64,000 nt of DNA from Cytophagaceae bacterium (GTDB taxonomy: Bacteria > Bacteroidota > Bacteroidia > Cytophagales > Spirosomataceae). Location of the stretch: the NCBI GenBank assembly GCA_027486845.1, contig JAIXOL010000081.1, positions 1-64,000 of the forward strand, in the 5' to 3' direction. This document shows positions 26,731 to 36,111 of this stretch, in pieces (within the stretch, counting starts at the first letter, position 1; the number at the start of each line of letters is the position of its first letter). Below the pieces are notes generated by a model, which was given only the letters and a program-made list of their open reading frames with translations, was not told the DNA's origin and ran no database searches. The translations under genes and the position numbers were made by a program.

Positions 26731-27384
26731 TTAGATATTTTTTAAATCTGCAATCGTCTGAATCGGATTTTCCGAACTAAACACAAAACTACCTGCTACA
26801 AGAGCATTAGCACCTGCTTCAACGAGTTGTTTGGCATTTTTAGAAGTTACGCCACCATCAATTTCAATCATTATCGTGGCTGACATTTGACGTACTTTAC
26901 GCACTTTTTCATACGTATGTTCAATAAACTTCTGTCCGCCGAAGCCTGGATTTACTGACATAATCAATACCATATCAATGTCATGTATAATATCTTCAAG
27001 CACATTAACAGGTGTATGAGGGTTGAGTGCAACTCCTGCCTTACAACCTAAATCTTTGATTTGCTGAATCGTCCGGTGCAAATGCGAACAAGCTTCATAA
27101 TGAACCGTGATGATTTCAGCACCCAATTTTTTAAATGTTTCTAAAAATCGTTCAGGTTGAACAATCATTAAATGCACATCGAGTGGCTTTTTAGCATGGC
27201 GTTGGATTGCCTCTAAAACGGGCATTCCGAATGAAATATTTGGCACAAAAACGCCATCCATAATATCAATATGAAACCAGTCAGCTTGTGATACATTGAG
27301 CATTTCGCAGTCACGTTGGAGATTCGCAAAATCGGCTGCTAAAACAGAAGGAGCGATAATTGCTCCACTTGGAAGAGAACTCAT
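26731..27384 (-). CDS. rpe: ribulose-phosphate 3-epimerase
   Basis: Interconverts ribulose-5-P and xylulose-5-P in the pentose phosphate pathway. It is a 217-residue TIM barrel with APSVLAADF (first strand), HIDIMDGVFVPNISFG (metal and base Asp/His), DVHLMI, MSVNPGFGGQ (catalytic Asp loop) and EIDGGV. All metal and base residues are present. It lies 3 nt before the GT39 gene in one operon. Confidence 0.97.
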   Translation of the reverse strand: MSSLPSGAIIAPSVLAADFANLQRDCEMLNVSQADWFHIDIMDGVFVPNISFGMPVLEAIQRHAKKPLDVHLMIVQPERFLETFKKLGAEIITVHYEACSHLHRTIQQIKDLGCKAGVALNPHTPVNVLEDIIHDIDMVLIMSVNPGFGGQKFIEHTYEKVRKVRQMSATIMIEIDGGVTSKNAKQLVEAGANALVAGSFVFSSENPIQTIADLKNI

Positions 27385-27489
27385 ACTTTTTTGAATATTT
27401 TTTTACAAAGTTAGGGCTAAGTAATGATGAATTATTAATGATGAATGATAAATTTTATAAAACATTGACCATCAATACATCACAACAAA

Positions 27490-27520
27490 AAAGTCTGCGT
27501 AATTGAAATACGCAGACTTT
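27490..27520 (-). terminator. clpP terminator
   Basis: AAAGTCTGCGTA and TACGCAGACTTT form a 12-bp stem with a 7-nt loop. On the minus strand it is followed by TTTTTTG, downstream of clpP. Confidence 0.85.
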
Positions 27521-27565
27521 CTAAAATAAAACTATCGACGGTAAACTACCGACTGTTGACTTTTC

Positions 27566-28240
27566 TTATTTATCACGATACAATACCTCGTCAATCAAGC
27601 CATAAGTTTTTGCTTCTTCGGCTTTCATCCAGTAATCACGATCAGAATCTTGTTCGATTTGCTCGATAGATTTTCCAGTGTGATTTGCCAAGATTTCGTA
27701 TAATTCATGGCGTAATTTAATAATTTCCTTCACGGTAATCTCCATATCACGCGATTGTCCTTGAGCTCCACCGCTTGGCTGATGAATCATTACACGTGCA
27801 TGTGGCAACGCCGAACGCTTACCTGCAGCACCACCTGCCAATAATACTGCTCCCATTGAAGCCGCCAATGAGGTACAAATTGTAGCCACGTCAGGGCGAA
27901 CATACTGCATGGTATCGTACATACCCAATCCTGCATAAACCGAACCGCCCGGACTATTGATGTACATCAAAACATCTTTTTTAGCATCAACTGATTCTAA
28001 GAAAAGCAATTGTGCAACCACTACGTTTGCTACATAATCATCAACACCTGTTCCTAAGAAAATGATACGGTCCATAATCAAACGAGAGAAAACGTCGATT
28101 GCGGCAAAACGCATCGGACGTTCTTCGATGATATTTGGAGTCATATTCTGAACATTGTGTTTCATATAATCATCAATTCCTAAACCACTCATGCCCATGT
28201 GATTCACGGCATACTTACGAAATTCTTCTCCAAAATGCAT
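27566..28240 (-). CDS. clpP: ATP-dependent Clp protease proteolytic subunit
   Basis: A 224-residue serine peptidase that forms the double-heptamer chamber used with ClpX or ClpA/C. The catalytic Ser is in SLAASMGAV (about residue 123), the His in [11 protein letters not shown] (about residue 148) and the Asp in the following DRDYWM region. The N-terminus (about 1-35) is longer than in E. coli and includes the [10 protein letters not shown] start of the mature chain. Its usual neighbours tig and clpX are not adjacent; tig is at 60762. Confidence 0.94.
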   Translation of the reverse strand: MHFGEEFRKYAVNHMGMSGLGIDDYMKHNVQNMTPNIIEERPMRFAAIDVFSRLIMDRIIFLGTGVDDYVANVVVAQLLFLESVDAKKDVLMYINSPGGSVYAGLGMYDTMQYVRPDVATICTSLAASMGAVLLAGGAAGKRSALPHARVMIHQPSGGAQGQSRDMEITVKEIIKLRHELYEILANHTGKSIEQIEQDSDRDYWMKAEEAKTYGLIDEVLYRDK

Positions 28241-28500
28241 ATTTTTTTCAATTAACAGTTATCAATTATCAGCTTTTGACTGATGTTTCTTTAAATTTAA
28301 AACAGAACGTTTACTTGCAAAGTTCAAAATAAGAACTTTCTATAAATACGTTTTGTTCGATACAAAGATGTTAATTCTTTTAGAAATTTGTTGTCAGAAT
28401 TTCAGATATTTTCTCAGAAAAAGCGATATTTAGTAATCCACAGTTGGCAGTCAACAGTCAACAGTTTTATAAAGCCCTTATATATAGATACTTAGCGTTT

Positions 28501-28875
28501 ATGAACACAGGTAAGAAAATTAGAGAAATTAGACTTGATAAGGGTTTTTCGCAAGAAAACATGGCTGATATGTTGGAAATTTCAACTACGACCTATGGCG
28601 ATATTGAACGAAACAAAACCGAATTGACCCTTGCGAGAGCTTCCAAAATTGCTAAAGTTTTGGGTGTTAATATTGTTGACTTATTGGATATCGAACTTCA
28701 TTCTGTTGATTTCTCGATGGAAAAACTCCAACTCGAAAACGAAAAACTAAAAGCAGAAGTTGAAAAATGGCAAATGGCGGCGGCGTACTGGCACGAAAAA
28801 TACGAAAATCGTTTTGTGGGAAATACAATGAGAGTGATTACAGAAGAACCCGAACGTAGAAAAATTGGTTTTTGA
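28501..28875 (+). CDS. XRE-family transcriptional regulator
   Basis: A 124-residue protein. Residues 1-60 form a helix-turn-helix of the Cro/C1 type: GKKIREIRLDKGFSQENMAD, then LEISTTTYGDIERNKTELT and a third helix up to LGVNIVDLLD. Residues 75-100 are a coiled coil (LENEKLKAEVEKWQ), probably for dimerisation. The ATG at 28501 was chosen; an upstream in-frame start would place codons inside the AGTCAACAGT repeat at 28441-28463. Confidence 0.85.
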   Translation: MNTGKKIREIRLDKGFSQENMADMLEISTTTYGDIERNKTELTLARASKIAKVLGVNIVDLLDIELHSVDFSMEKLQLENEKLKAEVEKWQMAAAYWHEKYENRFVGNTMRVITEEPERRKIGF

Positions 28876-28948
28876 TTTTAACGCTACCATTTCGTCACAT
28901 TTTCCTGCACTTCCACAACATTTTTAAGTTTCGTGCAATTTCAGAGCA

Positions 28949-28956
28949 TAGTTTTG
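28949..28956 (+). promoter_or_regulatory. -7 box of the LytS-like kinase gene
   Basis: TAGTTTTG fits TAnnTTTG and lies 21 nt before the ATG at 28978. That favours 28978 over the in-frame GTG at 28933, which is upstream of the box. Confidence 0.5.
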
Positions 28957-28977
28957 TTGAAAAATTATGAAAAAGCT

Positions 28978-30558
28978 ATGCAATCATTACAAAAAATCAG
29001 ACGCTACGAATTTATACTCATTGCTTTCACCACAATCATCTACGTTGTTCGCCGACTTTTCCAAGAAGCGAGCAGGTTTGATTCAATGGTTACGGCTGCA
29101 GAACTCAACAAAGTACCTTCAAACATCATTTGGGGAAGCCTTAGAGCTTATGACCATGTAGGAAACACTATGTTCCCGACAATCGTGGCGGCTTCGTTGT
29201 TTTTAGTGGCGTGGCTATTTTTTCACTACTTACTTTTTCCACGCTTACAAGAACGAAAGTTTGATAACACAACTTTTACTTATCTTTTCTTTATCATCAT
29301 TTTGTGTATTTCGAGTGTTCAGATTTTTGAATATTTAAAACTTTACATCCGCTTCAAACATGACAATCATGAAAACATTATTGGGTTAAAAGTCTATTCG
29401 CAATACCGCAAATTACTCGTGGTTACAAATAGTATTGCAGTATTTATCACTATTTTGTTTTATGAGGCTTTTTCTCAGTTTTACTATTTCATTCACAAAA
29501 AACTCAAAGATGAAAAAGAAGCAAATTTTCAATACTTAGATTATTTCTTGATAGCGACCATCAGTATAACAATGATATTTATCGCTCTTTTTGGCAATAT
29601 CATTTCAGGAAAAGATTATTGGTATGGAGCAGTCAGAGAACTATCTTTAATGTCTATTTGTGCTATTACGGTTTACTTTGCTCAAGAAGCATTTTATAAG
29701 AGAGTTCTCCCCTATTTTTCATCAATAAAATCAAGAGAATTTCAGAAGGGTATGATTTACTTTTTGTTTATCAACCTGCTTGGTGCGATTAGTGGATATT
29801 TTATTCAATTGCTAAGTTGGTTGTCTTTTAGATACGTCAGTCTCGGATTTCATAGTGAGTGGATTTTCCAGCTATTTATTTTATTTGTCTTCGTTTCTAC
29901 GGTTATTGGGTTTCTTAGGAAAGTATTTAGCAAAGAAAAAATACAATTACAGACACAAATCGTCTCAAAATCAGCCGAGTTATTAAACCTTCGTTCTCAA
30001 ATAAATCCACATTTTTTGTTTAATGCCTTAAATACACTTTATTCGATTTCGTTGAAAGAAAATGCAGAAAAAACCTCTGATGGAATTCAAAAACTGGGTG
30101 ATATAATGCGTTTTATGCTCAACGAAAACCACCAAGACCGCATTCCGTTGAGTAAAGAAATAGAATATTTGCACAACTACATTGATATTCAAAGGATGAG
30201 AATTGATGAAAACCACGACATTGAAGTAAAGGTAAATATCCAAAATTCTGAACGAGAAATTTTTATTTCACCGATGTTACTCAATCCTTTTGTAGAAAAT
30301 GCCTTCAAACATGGCATAAGTTTCCGAAATCCTTCGTGGATTTATATTACGCTTACGCACGATACTCAAAAGCTGTATTTTAAAGTACATAATAGTTTAC
30401 ATCCAAAACAAGAAAATTCGCCCGAACAAGGTAATAATGGCATTGGCTTAGTGAATGTAAAAAAACGCCTCGAATTGATTTATCCCAATCGCCACACGCT
30501 TGATATTCAAACATCTGACAATGATTATTTTGTATCTTTGATTATCGGAATTTACTAA
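28978..30558 (+). CDS. LytS/YehU-type sensor histidine kinase
   Basis: A 526-residue membrane kinase. Several hydrophobic segments span about 12-315. The His_kinase domain starts at SQINPHFLFNALNTLYSI (about residue 340), whose first His after NP is the phosphorylation site, and a HATPase domain follows with the N-box VENAFKHGI (about 440) and G-box NNGIGLVNVKKRL (about 485). The signal is unknown. The gene is followed after a 51-nt hairpin-bearing gap by its probable partner, a LytTR regulator. Confidence 0.9.
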   Translation: MQSLQKIRRYEFILIAFTTIIYVVRRLFQEASRFDSMVTAAELNKVPSNIIWGSLRAYDHVGNTMFPTIVAASLFLVAWLFFHYLLFPRLQERKFDNTTFTYLFFIIILCISSVQIFEYLKLYIRFKHDNHENIIGLKVYSQYRKLLVVTNSIAVFITILFYEAFSQFYYFIHKKLKDEKEANFQYLDYFLIATISITMIFIALFGNIISGKDYWYGAVRELSLMSICAITVYFAQEAFYKRVLPYFSSIKSREFQKGMIYFLFINLLGAISGYFIQLLSWLSFRYVSLGFHSEWIFQLFILFVFVSTVIGFLRKVFSKEKIQLQTQIVSKSAELLNLRSQINPHFLFNALNTLYSISLKENAEKTSDGIQKLGDIMRFMLNENHQDRIPLSKEIEYLHNYIDIQRMRIDENHDIEVKVNIQNSEREIFISPMLLNPFVENAFKHGISFRNPSWIYITLTHDTQKLYFKVHNSLHPKQENSPEQGNNGIGLVNVKKRLELIYPNRHTLDIQTSDNDYFVSLIIGIY

Positions 30559-30562
30559 AAAA

Positions 30563-30598
30563 GGTCTGTACCGAGGATTACGCACCTCGGGTCTGACC
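30563..30598. repeat. imperfect hairpin between kinase and regulator
   Basis: GGTC (30563-30566) pairs with GACC (30595-30598), and CCGAGG (30571-30576) with CCTCGG (30585-30590), around an 8-nt loop. No U-tract follows, so it may be an mRNA-processing or stability element, or a dispersed palindrome, rather than a terminator. Confidence 0.6.
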
Positions 30599-30609
30599 AT
30601 CAAGCAAAT

Positions 30610-31302
30610 ATGACATTAAACGCCATTGCCATCGACGACGAACCGAGAGCTTTAGAAGTAATAGAAATTCACGCACAGAAAGTACCATTTCTTGAACTAA
30701 AAGCGACTTTCACGGATGCTTTCGAGGCGATTCCATTTTTGCAGCAAAACAAAATTGATTTGATTTTTTTAGACATTAAAATGCCTGATATTTCGGGTAT
30801 CGAATTTGTGCATATTCTACAAAAAACGCCAATGATTATCTTTACAACGGCCTATTCTGAATATGCAGTAAAAGGATTTGAACTCGATGCCGTTGATTAT
30901 TTGATGAAACCTTTTTCACTCGCCAGATTTACAAAAGCTTGCAATAAAGCACTTGAAATAAAGCTTTCAAGAAGTGAAGAAACGCATAATTTTATCTTTC
31001 TAAAAACAGGCTACGAAGAAGAAAAAGTATTGCTCGATGATATTCTTTATATTGAAGCCGAAGGTAATTATATGGCTTATGTTTTGAAAAATAAAAAATT
31101 ATTATGCCGGCAAAATATTGGGGAATGTATTAGCCAATTACCTACTAATCAATTCATTAGAATCCATCGCTCTTATATTGTGGCATTGAATAAGATTCAA
31201 AAAATTACCCGCCATTCGGTTTGGGTGGCGGGTAGTGAAATAGCAGTTGGAGCTTCTTATGAAGATAAACTCGGTGAGATTCGAGAGCGATTGAAGCTTT
31301 AA
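30610..31302 (+). CDS. LytTR response regulator
   Basis: A 230-residue regulator. The receiver domain (1-120) has the acidic pair in AIDDEPRAL, phospho-acceptor Asp in LIFLDIKMPD (about residue 55) and Lys in YLMKPFS (about residue 104). The LytTR DNA-binding domain (about 135-230) has DDILYIEAEGNYMAYVL and the motif FIRIHRSYIVALNKI. The preceding LytS-like kinase is its likely partner. A decayed copy of the last 30 codons of such a gene lies at 40308-40397. Confidence 0.94.
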   Translation: MTLNAIAIDDEPRALEVIEIHAQKVPFLELKATFTDAFEAIPFLQQNKIDLIFLDIKMPDISGIEFVHILQKTPMIIFTTAYSEYAVKGFELDAVDYLMKPFSLARFTKACNKALEIKLSRSEETHNFIFLKTGYEEEKVLLDDILYIEAEGNYMAYVLKNKKLLCRQNIGECISQLPTNQFIRIHRSYIVALNKIQKITRHSVWVAGSEIAVGASYEDKLGEIRERLKL

Positions 31303-31335
31303 ATCTTACACTGCACTAATCGAATAATAGTTCGC

Positions 31336-32523
31336 TTATTTATCTTTTTTCTTCAAATTATTTTCTAACAAAAACACGCCATTTTTACTGACAATAACGA
31401 TATCAAGCTTGCCATCTTTGTTCATATCAGCAACCGTTAAGTTTAGCCCCGAACCTGAATCGCTATCAATAATATGTTCAGTCCAATAGGGCTGCTTTTT
31501 AGAATCAAACTCAAAATACATCAAAATTGGAGCATCGGCATCGCCATTATCTCGACCATTATGAGCCAAATAACGTTTGCCAGTTATGTATTCTTTTTTC
31601 CCGTCACCATTCAAATCAGCCATTATTGATGCGTGCGTTTGGGAGGTGGTGGTACTTATTGTATGAGTTTTAAAATCTATTTTTCCATTTTCATTTATTT
31701 GCTCATAATACCAAACTCCCAACGCGTGTGCCGATGCCGCCACTACATCATTTTTACCATCGCCATTTACGTCAAAAACTTGCATGTGAGAACATGGCTC
31801 GCCCAAATTTGCTGGATGAAACTCCCAATTTCCACCATTGAGGTCTTTTGTGCCTTGATACCAGCCTTCACGAATGACCACATCTTTTATTCCATCGTGA
31901 TTAATATCACCATAGCCAATTCCGTGCGAAAACATCTCTGTTCCCGCTACTTTTTCCTTTGTCAAATTAAATCTTTTCCACGCTGTTTCTCCTTTTTTAC
32001 TCGGCGATTTTAGCCACACAATTTGTTTTTTGGCTTTATCTCCACACAAAATATCCAGCCTTCCATCGCCATCAATATCAACAAAGTTGGGTGATTCGTT
32101 CGCTATACCCACTGAGTCGGCAATAATATGTTTTTTCCATTCGATTACTTGCTGTTTTTTGGGATTTTCAAACCAAAAAGCCGGTTTTCCTGGATAATCA
32201 ATAATCACAACGTCGTCCCAGCCATCAAGATTTACATCCATTCCAAAGTTAAGAAATGAATTACTGTATTCTTCACGGGGCTTAAACACTCTTGAAGGAG
32301 CCATTTCGTGACGAATCCAGTTGGGAGCTTCAAACCAAAAATAACCAGCCACAATATCAAGTTTTCCATCTTTATTCAAATCAGCTACTGCCCCTCCCTC
32401 TGATAGAAAATCTCTTGAAAGTATTGTTTTTTTAAAGTCTTGAGCAAACGTAGAAAGCGATGCTACACCTATTAGGCTGCCGCAAAGACTATATTGTAGG
32501 AATATTTTGAAATATTTTTTCAT
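31336..32523 (-). CDS. secreted VCBS/FG-GAP repeat protein
   Basis: A 395-residue secreted protein with a signal peptide (to about residue 28, STFAQ). It has at least six FG-GAP/VCBS repeats with calcium-binding-type loops such as DLNKDGKLDIV, DIDGDGRLDIL, DINHDGIKDVV, DVNGDGKNDVV and DLNGDGKKEYI, which form a beta-propeller. It is the last gene of an operon, 25 nt after the cupredoxin-dehydrogenase gene (13 nt if the upstream in-frame ATG at 32535 is used). The likely role is binding, not catalysis. Confidence 0.85.
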   Translation of the reverse strand: MKKYFKIFLQYSLCGSLIGVASLSTFAQDFKKTILSRDFLSEGGAVADLNKDGKLDIVAGYFWFEAPNWIRHEMAPSRVFKPREEYSNSFLNFGMDVNLDGWDDVVIIDYPGKPAFWFENPKKQQVIEWKKHIIADSVGIANESPNFVDIDGDGRLDILCGDKAKKQIVWLKSPSKKGETAWKRFNLTKEKVAGTEMFSHGIGYGDINHDGIKDVVIREGWYQGTKDLNGGNWEFHPANLGEPCSHMQVFDVNGDGKNDVVAASAHALGVWYYEQINENGKIDFKTHTISTTTSQTHASIMADLNGDGKKEYITGKRYLAHNGRDNGDADAPILMYFEFDSKKQPYWTEHIIDSDSGSGLNLTVADMNKDGKLDIVIVSKNGVFLLENNLKKKDK

Positions 32524-32548
32524 CTTATTTATCAATGGTAAATTTAAA

Positions 32549-35311
32549 TTAATGATTATGGTTGTGACTTCCGTTGTCGGTTGTTGAATTATTACCCGTT
32601 CTTTTTTTCATATACTCTAAAAACTTAGGCATCGTACTTTTTTCTGCCATTTGAATCGCTCTTTTCGCATCGATATCAGCCAAAGGCTCGGCGGCATACC
32701 AAATCATCAACGGTAAATTATGATCGGTGATGTCTTCCGTTTTTTGAGTGAGAGCTTCCACCACCTCCCAACGTTTATTTGGCTCGATTCTTTGCATGGC
32801 CGATGCCAAATAAAGTCTCACCAAAGCTGATTTATCGGCTTTAGCCATCACACCAAAATGTTTTAAAGCTTCAGAAGAAACGGATTTGTTTTCGGCCAAA
32901 AACTGAATCGCCCAGCTTCTTATATACTCACTTTGGTTTGAAAGTAAATCTACCAGTTCTTTCTCCGAAAGGCCATTAGTTACATAAAGTGTCCACAAAG
33001 CCCTCAACTTACGACTAATATCTGGATTTGTATTCAGAATGACCTTTAAAGCATCATTTACTTCCTTATTTCCACCTCTTTCTTGCAAAATTGTTCTTGC
33101 TTGACGAACATACCATTCATTCGGATTTAACTGATAATTAACCAATTCTAAGTCAGTTGCTTTGCGTAAATCGGCTTGTACCCATTTATCGGTTTCGTAA
33201 CTAATCTTAAAAATTCGTCCCATTGTTTTATCATGAACATCGGGATTTGAACTATGGCATTGGTTTTTATCATACCAGTCAATCGCAAAAACTGATCCGC
33301 TTGGGTCGTATTTGAAATTGAGCCACTGCGACCAGCTATCATTCATGGGCATAAAATCTTTTTTGTGCTTACCCACATAGCCTGAGCCTTCACGGGTCAG
33401 TTCATCAATGTTCAATCTTGCACCATTAATATTATTCATAAAAATATTATTCCGGTATTCTTTCGGCCAATTATTTCCACCCAAATAAATCATTGCTCCT
33501 GCGTGGGCATGTCCGCCACCTGCAGCTGCTGAGCGGAAATTGCCCGCATGTGGCCCACGGTTGCCCAAATAATGGGCATGGTCGGCAATGGTTTTAATAT
33601 CATCATAAATAAATGGATTAAAATGCTTGCCTCCCTGACGTACATAACGACCACCTTGAATCATGTGGTATAAATGAGGAATCACACAGGCCGTAATAAA
33701 AGCATGGCCATAATCATTAAAATCTAAGCCCCACGGATTACTTGTTCCTTCGGCAAATAACTCGAAAATATGTTTTGTTGGGTGATATCGCCAAATACCC
33801 GCATTGAGTTTAGTACGTTGGTCGTCGGGGGTACCTGGTTTACCAACTTTTGAGTGTGTAAAAACTCCATGAGTACCATAAAGCCAACCATCTGGCCCCC
33901 ATCGCAAACTATTAAGGGTTTCGTGCGTATCTTGTGTTCCCCAGCCATCTAATAGTTTTTGTGGCTCACCAGTTGGCTTATCAGTATTAAAATCAGTCGG
34001 AATATATAATAAATAAGGAGCAGCACCAACCCAAACGCCACCCATACCGACTTCTATACCACTAACAAGGTTTAGCCCTTCAATAAAAATTTTACGGCTA
34101 TCGAGTGTTCCATCGCCGTTTGTGTCCTCAAAAATCAAGATTCTATCACGTCCTTGTCCTTCGGGAGCGGGTACTGGATAGGTATGCCCTTCTACGACCC
34201 AAAGTCTTCCACGCCAATCAATTGTAAAAGCGATTGGACGTATAATATCTGGTTCGGCGGCGGCCAATGTAATCTTGAAACCTTTAGGTGGTGTCATTGC
34301 TTTTGCGGCCTCAATTCCCGAAAGCCCAGCATTGATAACGGGGTCGAGTGGTGGTAAAACAATAATATCTTTTTGAAATAATTCGTTTTGAAAATCTGGT
34401 CGTGAAGGATAAAACAAGAAATTATCAAAATTGATATGAGCCATTTTATCGTTCGGGATGTAGGGTATCTGTGAGATACCATTTTCTTTATCTATGATTC
34501 TGATAAAGATATTTTTATTGAGGTATTTTCTTAAATCAACCACTACTGGCTGAAGATTGGCTCTCCCCTGCCCAGTTGATTGAAAAATAACTTTTTTGGT
34601 ATCTGCCAAAACGATTTCTATACGAGTATCTTGCAATGCCCCACCCGATACCATAAACGATGCATAAGGCTGAGTTACTGCGAAAGACACAGAATTCAGA
34701 GTTCCTGTTAGTTTATAATTGACAGTTCCACCAGAACTAAGGAAGTTTTTGCCTTCAAAGCCAATCACCATATCCTTGTCATGAATGGGCGATGGGTCAG
34801 CACTAATCAATGGACTTGTAAAAGCATCGCCAGTAGCAATCCAATCACGTAAATCTCCTGTTTCAAAGTCAAGATTGAGAGGTTTTCCATTTTTCAAAGG
34901 CAATTTACCCACTACAATTTTTTCATTTATTTCTCCGTCTACTACTTCCAATTTTCCAACCATACCTGCGGCACGATGTCCAGGAACAGTACAATAGTAT
35001 GTGTCGTTTTTATTAGCCACAAAAGTGATACTCGACTTTGAACCTTTTTCAGAAATTGCACCACTTTTAATGCCTAATTTCTCTAAGGCAATATCGTGGG
35101 TCATTACCTCTCCATTGACAATATTTATTCTTACTCTACTCCCTTTTTTTACTTTTAAAGTAGGATTTCTTGTGCCATTCTTAAAAAAATAGCCCAACAT
35201 AGTAGTTTCGAGCGTAAATTCTTTGTCGATTTTTGTTGTATCTTGGGCATAGACGGAAGGTAGAATAATCACCCCCAAAAGTAGTAGCAAGAGTAAACGA
35301 GATTTGTACAT
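32549..35311 (-). CDS. cupredoxin - PVC-type dehydrogenase fusion
   Basis: A 920-residue secreted protein (signal peptide to VYAQ, about residue 23). Residues about 30-130 form a plastocyanin/azurin-like cupredoxin: His in MTHDIAL and the C-x-x-x-x-H-x-x-x-x-M series in YYCTVPGHRAAGM, matching type 1 copper ligands. A beta-sandwich module follows (about 140-310). Residues about 340-770 match the TIGR02604 'membrane-bound dehydrogenase' beta-propeller of Planctomycetes and Bacteroidota (FTIDWRGRLWVVEGHTYPVP; SLRWGPDGWLYGTHGV; AMIYLGGNNWP). The C-terminal region (about 780-890) is helical and HEAT-like. There is no CxxCH heme motif, and the tail is His/Asn-rich. It is probably a copper-linked periplasmic oxidoreductase for a sugar or alcohol; substrate unknown. 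Confidence 0.85.
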   Translation of the reverse strand: MYKSRLLLLLLLGVIILPSVYAQDTTKIDKEFTLETTMLGYFFKNGTRNPTLKVKKGSRVRINIVNGEVMTHDIALEKLGIKSGAISEKGSKSSITFVANKNDTYYCTVPGHRAAGMVGKLEVVDGEINEKIVVGKLPLKNGKPLNLDFETGDLRDWIATGDAFTSPLISADPSPIHDKDMVIGFEGKNFLSSGGTVNYKLTGTLNSVSFAVTQPYASFMVSGGALQDTRIEIVLADTKKVIFQSTGQGRANLQPVVVDLRKYLNKNIFIRIIDKENGISQIPYIPNDKMAHINFDNFLFYPSRPDFQNELFQKDIIVLPPLDPVINAGLSGIEAAKAMTPPKGFKITLAAAEPDIIRPIAFTIDWRGRLWVVEGHTYPVPAPEGQGRDRILIFEDTNGDGTLDSRKIFIEGLNLVSGIEVGMGGVWVGAAPYLLYIPTDFNTDKPTGEPQKLLDGWGTQDTHETLNSLRWGPDGWLYGTHGVFTHSKVGKPGTPDDQRTKLNAGIWRYHPTKHIFELFAEGTSNPWGLDFNDYGHAFITACVIPHLYHMIQGGRYVRQGGKHFNPFIYDDIKTIADHAHYLGNRGPHAGNFRSAAAGGGHAHAGAMIYLGGNNWPKEYRNNIFMNNINGARLNIDELTREGSGYVGKHKKDFMPMNDSWSQWLNFKYDPSGSVFAIDWYDKNQCHSSNPDVHDKTMGRIFKISYETDKWVQADLRKATDLELVNYQLNPNEWYVRQARTILQERGGNKEVNDALKVILNTNPDISRKLRALWTLYVTNGLSEKELVDLLSNQSEYIRSWAIQFLAENKSVSSEALKHFGVMAKADKSALVRLYLASAMQRIEPNKRWEVVEALTQKTEDITDHNLPLMIWYAAEPLADIDAKRAIQMAEKSTMPKFLEYMKKRTGNNSTTDNGSHNHNH

Positions 35312-35381
35312 AGTTTTGATTTAAGGTTGAATATAGCAATAAAATTATAGTTAGCTTTCTGTTACTCTCAAGCAGATATGA

Positions 35382-36014
35382 TTAAGGCAATTCTTGAATA
35401 TAAATATCTTTGAAGGCAACTTGGGCGACACCACCTCCGTGAATTTGTAGACCGATGAGCCCAGATTGAGGAATTGTTAGGTCAGGTTCAGTATAATCGG
35501 TTGTTTGTTTTCCGTTAATGTAGATACGAATTCGGCGGTTTTCGGCTCGAATTTCATAGTCGTTCCAATCGTTTAATTTTATATATTTCTGCGTAATTTT
35601 TGTATCTTGTCCAGCAATCGTTTTGTTTCTTCGAGATTCATCGTAGAGTGTTCCCCAATAATTTTCTCCATAATCTGCCTGATAGCCAGTCATTTCGTGA
35701 GCGGGGTCTTTTAAACGTTTGCTACGAAATTGAACGCCAGAATTGATAAAGCCTTTATTTCCTATTAACTTTACTTTAAGTTTTAGTATAAAATTAGCGT
35801 AGTTGCTAGTAGTACATATAAAATCATTGTGTGGCACATCTTTATCTAAAAAGCCACCGACTAAAGCACCATTTTCGATACGCCAAATATTAAGGGTGTC
35901 TCCCTCCCAGCCTTTAAAGGTCTTTCCATCAAAAAGTCGAACACTTTTCTGTGAAAAATTGAATGCTGAAAGCACGCAAGCAAGTAATATGAGAGCATAC
36001 GAAAATATTTTCAT
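35382..36014 (-). CDS. DUF1080 (3-keto-disaccharide hydrolase-like) protein
   Basis: A 210-residue secreted protein, signal peptide at 1-22, perhaps a lipoprotein (LLAC at residues 10-13). It has the DUF1080 concanavalin-like fold: VRLFDGKTFKGWEGD, ENGALVGGF, NSGVQFRSKR, EMTGYQADYGENYWGTLYDE, NDYEIRAENRRIRIYING and PQSGLIGLQIHGG. Some members hydrolyse 3-keto-glycosides, which would fit the dehydrogenase encoded next in the operon (70 nt downstream). First gene of a three-gene unit. Confidence 0.88.
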   Translation of the reverse strand: MKIFSYALILLACVLSAFNFSQKSVRLFDGKTFKGWEGDTLNIWRIENGALVGGFLDKDVPHNDFICTTSNYANFILKLKVKLIGNKGFINSGVQFRSKRLKDPAHEMTGYQADYGENYWGTLYDESRRNKTIAGQDTKITQKYIKLNDWNDYEIRAENRRIRIYINGKQTTDYTEPDLTIPQSGLIGLQIHGGGVAQVAFKDIYIQELP

Positions 36015-36111
36015 GCGGTTTTAAAGGAATAAGGTTAAATTATACCACTAAAATAAATGAAAAAATTCGCTAAATAGCTTACTATCAGTTTTTTTTGATA
36101 ATAAAATAATG

